A stretch of 13,628 nucleotides of DNA from VFMC01 sp050248155 (GTDB taxonomy: Bacteria > Actinomycetota > Acidimicrobiia > Acidimicrobiales > Ilumatobacteraceae), in NCBI GenBank assembly GCA_050248155.1, contig JBFWSW010000093.1, positions 1 to 13,628 of the forward strand, written 5' to 3'. The translations under genes and the position numbers were made by a program. Below the pieces are notes generated by a model. The model searched no databases and was not told the origin of the DNA. It saw nothing but the letters and a program-made list of their open reading frames with translations. Positions 11,606 to 13,628 of this stretch are shown here, one piece after another. The stretch's first letter is position 1; every line of letters starts with the position of its first letter.

Positions 11606-13628
11606 GTGACCGATCTCGACGTGTCCCGATCGAGCACCGACTCGACCGTGTCGCTGACGGTGAACGGCGTCCCGGTGTCGGTGCGCGGCGATCACCCGCA
11701 CCTGCTCGCAGCACTCCGCGACGAGTTGCACCTCACCGCGGCCAAGGACGGGTGCTCGCCGAGCGGGCAGTGCGGGTGCTGCACCGTGCACATCGACGGC
11801 AAGGCCGTGGTCAGCTGCCAGCAGCCGCTCGCCAAGGTCGAGGGCAAGCACGTCCTCACCCTGGAGGGCGTCGACCCCGACGAGCGGCAGGCGTACGCCG
11901 ACTCGTTCGCCGCGTGCGGTGGGCTGCAGTGCGGGTTCTGCATCCCCGGCATCGTGATGCGCGCGAAGGCGCAGATCGACAAGAAGGGCGCCGACCTCGA
12001 CCGTGGCGACATGAGCCGTCACCTCGGCGCGCACCTGTGCCGGTGCACCGGCTACGTGAAGGTGCTCGATGCGATCGAGGCCGTGGCCAAGGGCAAGGAG
12101 TTCACGCCGCGGCTGTCGTGTGAGATCGGCGGCAGTGGCGCCAAGTACGAGGCGAGCGAATTGACGCTCGGGGACCGCGGCTACGTCGACGACATCCAGC
12201 TCGACGGCATGCTGCACGCGGCGCTGCACCTCACCGCGCACACGCGTGCCGACATCGTCGGCATCGACACGACGACCGCGGCGGCGATGCCCGGCGTGCG
12301 CGCCGTGCTCACCGCGGCCGACGTGCCCGGCGAGCTCCTCGTCGGCATCATCCACAAGGACTGGCCGGTCATGATCCCTGTCGGCGGGCGCACGAGCTAC
12401 GCCGGCGACGTGCTCGCGATCGTGGTCGCCGACACCCGCGAGCAAGCTCGTGCCGCAGCGGCCGTGGTCGACGTGACCTACGAGGTGCACCCACCGGTCA
12501 CCGACCCGATCCGGGCGCTCGAACCCGATGCGCCGATCGCGATGTGGAACACCGAGACGAACGTGCTCAGCACGAGCGAGTACGCCCGTGGCGACGTCGA
12601 CGCCGCCCTCGCCGAATCGGCTCACACGGTGCACCAGGTGTTCCAGACGCAACGCATCGAGCACGCGTTCCTCGAGCCCGAGAGCACGGTGGCGGTGCCG
12701 TCCGGGTCGGGCGATGCTCGTCATCTCCAGGTGTACTCCGGTGGACAGGGCGTGTGGGACGACCGCGACGACATCGCCCGCGTGCTCGGCGTCACCGGCG
12801 ACGCCGTCACCGTGACGCTCGTGTCGAACGGTGGCGCGTTCGGTGGCAAGGAGGACATGAGCAACCAGGCGCACGCGTCGCTCGCCGCGTGGCTGCTCGA
12901 TCGCCCGGTGAAGTGCACGCTGTCGCGTGAGGAGAGCTTGCTGATGCACGCGAAGCGGCACCCGATCCGCCTCGAGTACTGGGCGGGATGCGACGAGGCG
13001 GGCAAGTTGACCGGATTGCGCGTGCGAGCGATCGGCGACAGCGGGCCCTATGCGAGCGTCGGCATGAAGGTGCTCGAGCGCGCGGCCGGGCACGCCAGCG
13101 GGCCGTACCGCGTGCCCGCGATCGACGTGCACGCCACCGCTGTCCGGACCAACAACCCGGTCTGTGGTGCGTTCCGCGGCTTCGGGGCCAACCAGGCGCA
13201 GTTCGCGATGGAGGGCGTGCTCGACCGGCTGGCCGAGCAGGTCGGCATCAGCGGGTGGGAGATCCGCAAGCGCAACGTCGTCAAGCCCGGTGAGGTCTGG
13301 GGCCCTGGGCAGATCATGGACGACGGCGCAGCCGGTGCCGAGGCGTGCCTCGACGCGATGAAGCCGATCTACGACGCGGCGCACGCGGCCGGTCACGCGG
13401 TGGGGATCGGCCTCGGACTCAAGAACAGCGGGCTCGGCAACGGCTTCCGAGAGGTGTCGCGCGCGGTCGTCCGGTTCCGAGCCGACGGCCGTGTCGAGGT
13501 GCGCCACGGGTGGACCGAGATGGGCCAGGGCGTGCACACGGTCGCGCTGCAGGTCGCTGCCGAAGAGCTGCAGATCGACCCCGATCGCATCGACGTCATC
13601 GTCGACACGACCCGCCAGCTCGGCTTCG
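11606..13628 (+). CDS. Xanthine dehydrogenase-family protein, fused [2Fe-2S] and Moco subunits (3' end outside window)
   Basis: The frame is open for 674 codons to the window edge. The N-terminus is a plant-type [2Fe-2S] domain with C50, C56, C59 and C71 (DGCSPSGQCGCCTV...SC). A second [2Fe-2S] helical domain has C109, C112, C145 and C147 (QCGFCIPG and HLCRCTGY). The molybdopterin domain follows from about 167: SGGQGVW (Q381), GGAFGGKE (409-416), CGAFRGFG (A522-G526) and EMGQGVHTVALQ. The FAD domain normally between or beside these is absent, so electrons must go to a separate flavoprotein or other acceptor. This fused layout, the CSPSGQCGCC variant and KNSGLGNGF resemble the group annotated as selenium-dependent xanthine dehydrogenases; that is from memory. 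The substrate is probably a purine or other N-heterocycle. The catalytic C-terminal Glu lies beyond the window. GTG 11606 is used; GTG 11621 is an alternative. Confidence 0.88.
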   Translation, partial: MTDLDVSRSSTDSTVSLTVNGVPVSVRGDHPHLLAALRDELHLTAAKDGCSPSGQCGCCTVHIDGKAVVSCQQPLAKVEGKHVLTLEGVDPDERQAYADSFAACGGLQCGFCIPGIVMRAKAQIDKKGADLDRGDMSRHLGAHLCRCTGYVKVLDAIEAVAKGKEFTPRLSCEIGGSGAKYEASELTLGDRGYVDDIQLDGMLHAALHLTAHTRADIVGIDTTTAAAMPGVRAVLTAADVPGELLVGIIHKDWPVMIPVGGRTSYAGDVLAIVVADTREQARAAAAVVDVTYEVHPPVTDPIRALEPDAPIAMWNTETNVLSTSEYARGDVDAALAESAHTVHQVFQTQRIEHAFLEPESTVAVPSGSGDARHLQVYSGGQGVWDDRDDIARVLGVTGDAVTVTLVSNGGAFGGKEDMSNQAHASLAAWLLDRPVKCTLSREESLLMHAKRHPIRLEYWAGCDEAGKLTGLRVRAIGDSGPYASVGMKVLERAAGHASGPYRVPAIDVHATAVRTNNPVCGAFRGFGANQAQFAMEGVLDRLAEQVGISGWEIRKRNVVKPGEVWGPGQIMDDGAAGAEACLDAMKPIYDAAHAAGHAVGIGLGLKNSGLGNGFREVSRAVVRFRADGRVEVRHGWTEMGQGVHTVALQVAAEELQIDPDRIDVIVDTTRQLGF

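Noticed and set aside
11558..13537. Long minus-strand open frame (659 codons) opposite the molybdenum hydroxylase
   Set aside because: The + strand carries every iron-sulfur cysteine and Moco motif in a continuous frame. The minus frame has low-complexity H/R/V/D composition and no motif.
1..13628. CRISPR array, toxin-antitoxin pair, riboswitch or phage genes
   Set aside because: I saw no regularly spaced repeats, no paired small toxin/antitoxin ORFs, no conserved riboswitch core before any gene (most leaders are absent or very short), and no phage structural genes.

Overview
The window is GC-rich bacterial chromosome with actinobacterial character: many GTG starts, GTGA stop/start overlaps, a CsoR copper sensor, and genes that start a few bases after a -10 hexamer with no Shine-Dalgarno sequence. 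The gene families and this leaderless style suggest an Acidimicrobiia (Ilumatobacter-like) actinobacterium. That placement is an inference from sequence style, not a database result.

Layout. (1) 1-1449 is a mobile-element block: the 3' end of an IS256-family (mutator) transposase and its terminal repeat, abutting a second DDE-transposase-like gene that it seems to truncate. This block is visibly C-rich on the + strand, unlike the rest. (2) 1620-1694 is tRNA-Lys(TTT) with encoded CCA, followed by two inverted repeats. (3) 1802-2742 is a two-gene unit with a 4-bp overlap: a stand-alone ClpX-type zinc finger and a membrane protein with an HEAVH motif. (4) 2774-3574 is an enoyl-CoA hydratase/isomerase-family protein lacking both usual catalytic glutamates. 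(5) 3591-4119 is a copper module: a promoter with a perfect 17-bp palindrome over its -10, csoR, and an overlapping or adjacent copZ. (6) 4206-4730 is a low-molecular-weight phosphatase, convergent with (7) an HTH/sigma-like regulator on the minus strand (4747-5487). (8) Divergent from the regulator is a 1247-residue FHA-2TM-triple-ATPase protein of the FtsK/SpoIIIE-EccC/EssC type (5644-9387). (9) 9406-10344 is an N-carbamoyl-D-amino-acid-hydrolase-like nitrilase-superfamily enzyme, convergent with (10) a class C beta-lactamase-fold serine hydrolase (10355-11470, minus). (11) Divergent from that, running off the window at 13628, is a fused [2Fe-2S]/molybdopterin xanthine-dehydrogenase-family protein with no FAD domain. 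A perfect 18-bp inverted repeat lies in the divergent intergenic region before it.

How the genes work together. csoR and copZ form a coherent Cu(I) sensing and handling pair. The zinc-finger and HEAVH genes are translationally coupled and probably act together. The nitrilase-family and xanthine-dehydrogenase-family genes both suit nitrogen-compound catabolism but are not one operon. The rest look like independent short transcription units. Up to six of nine unit starts have an xAxxxT hexamer exactly 6 nt before the start codon, so leaderless transcription looks like the rule here. No complete novel system is visible. The best leads are the EccC/EssC-like ATPase without other type VII secretion genes nearby, its 11-bp tandem-repeat control region, the zinc-finger/HExxH pair, and the 45-bp palindrome.
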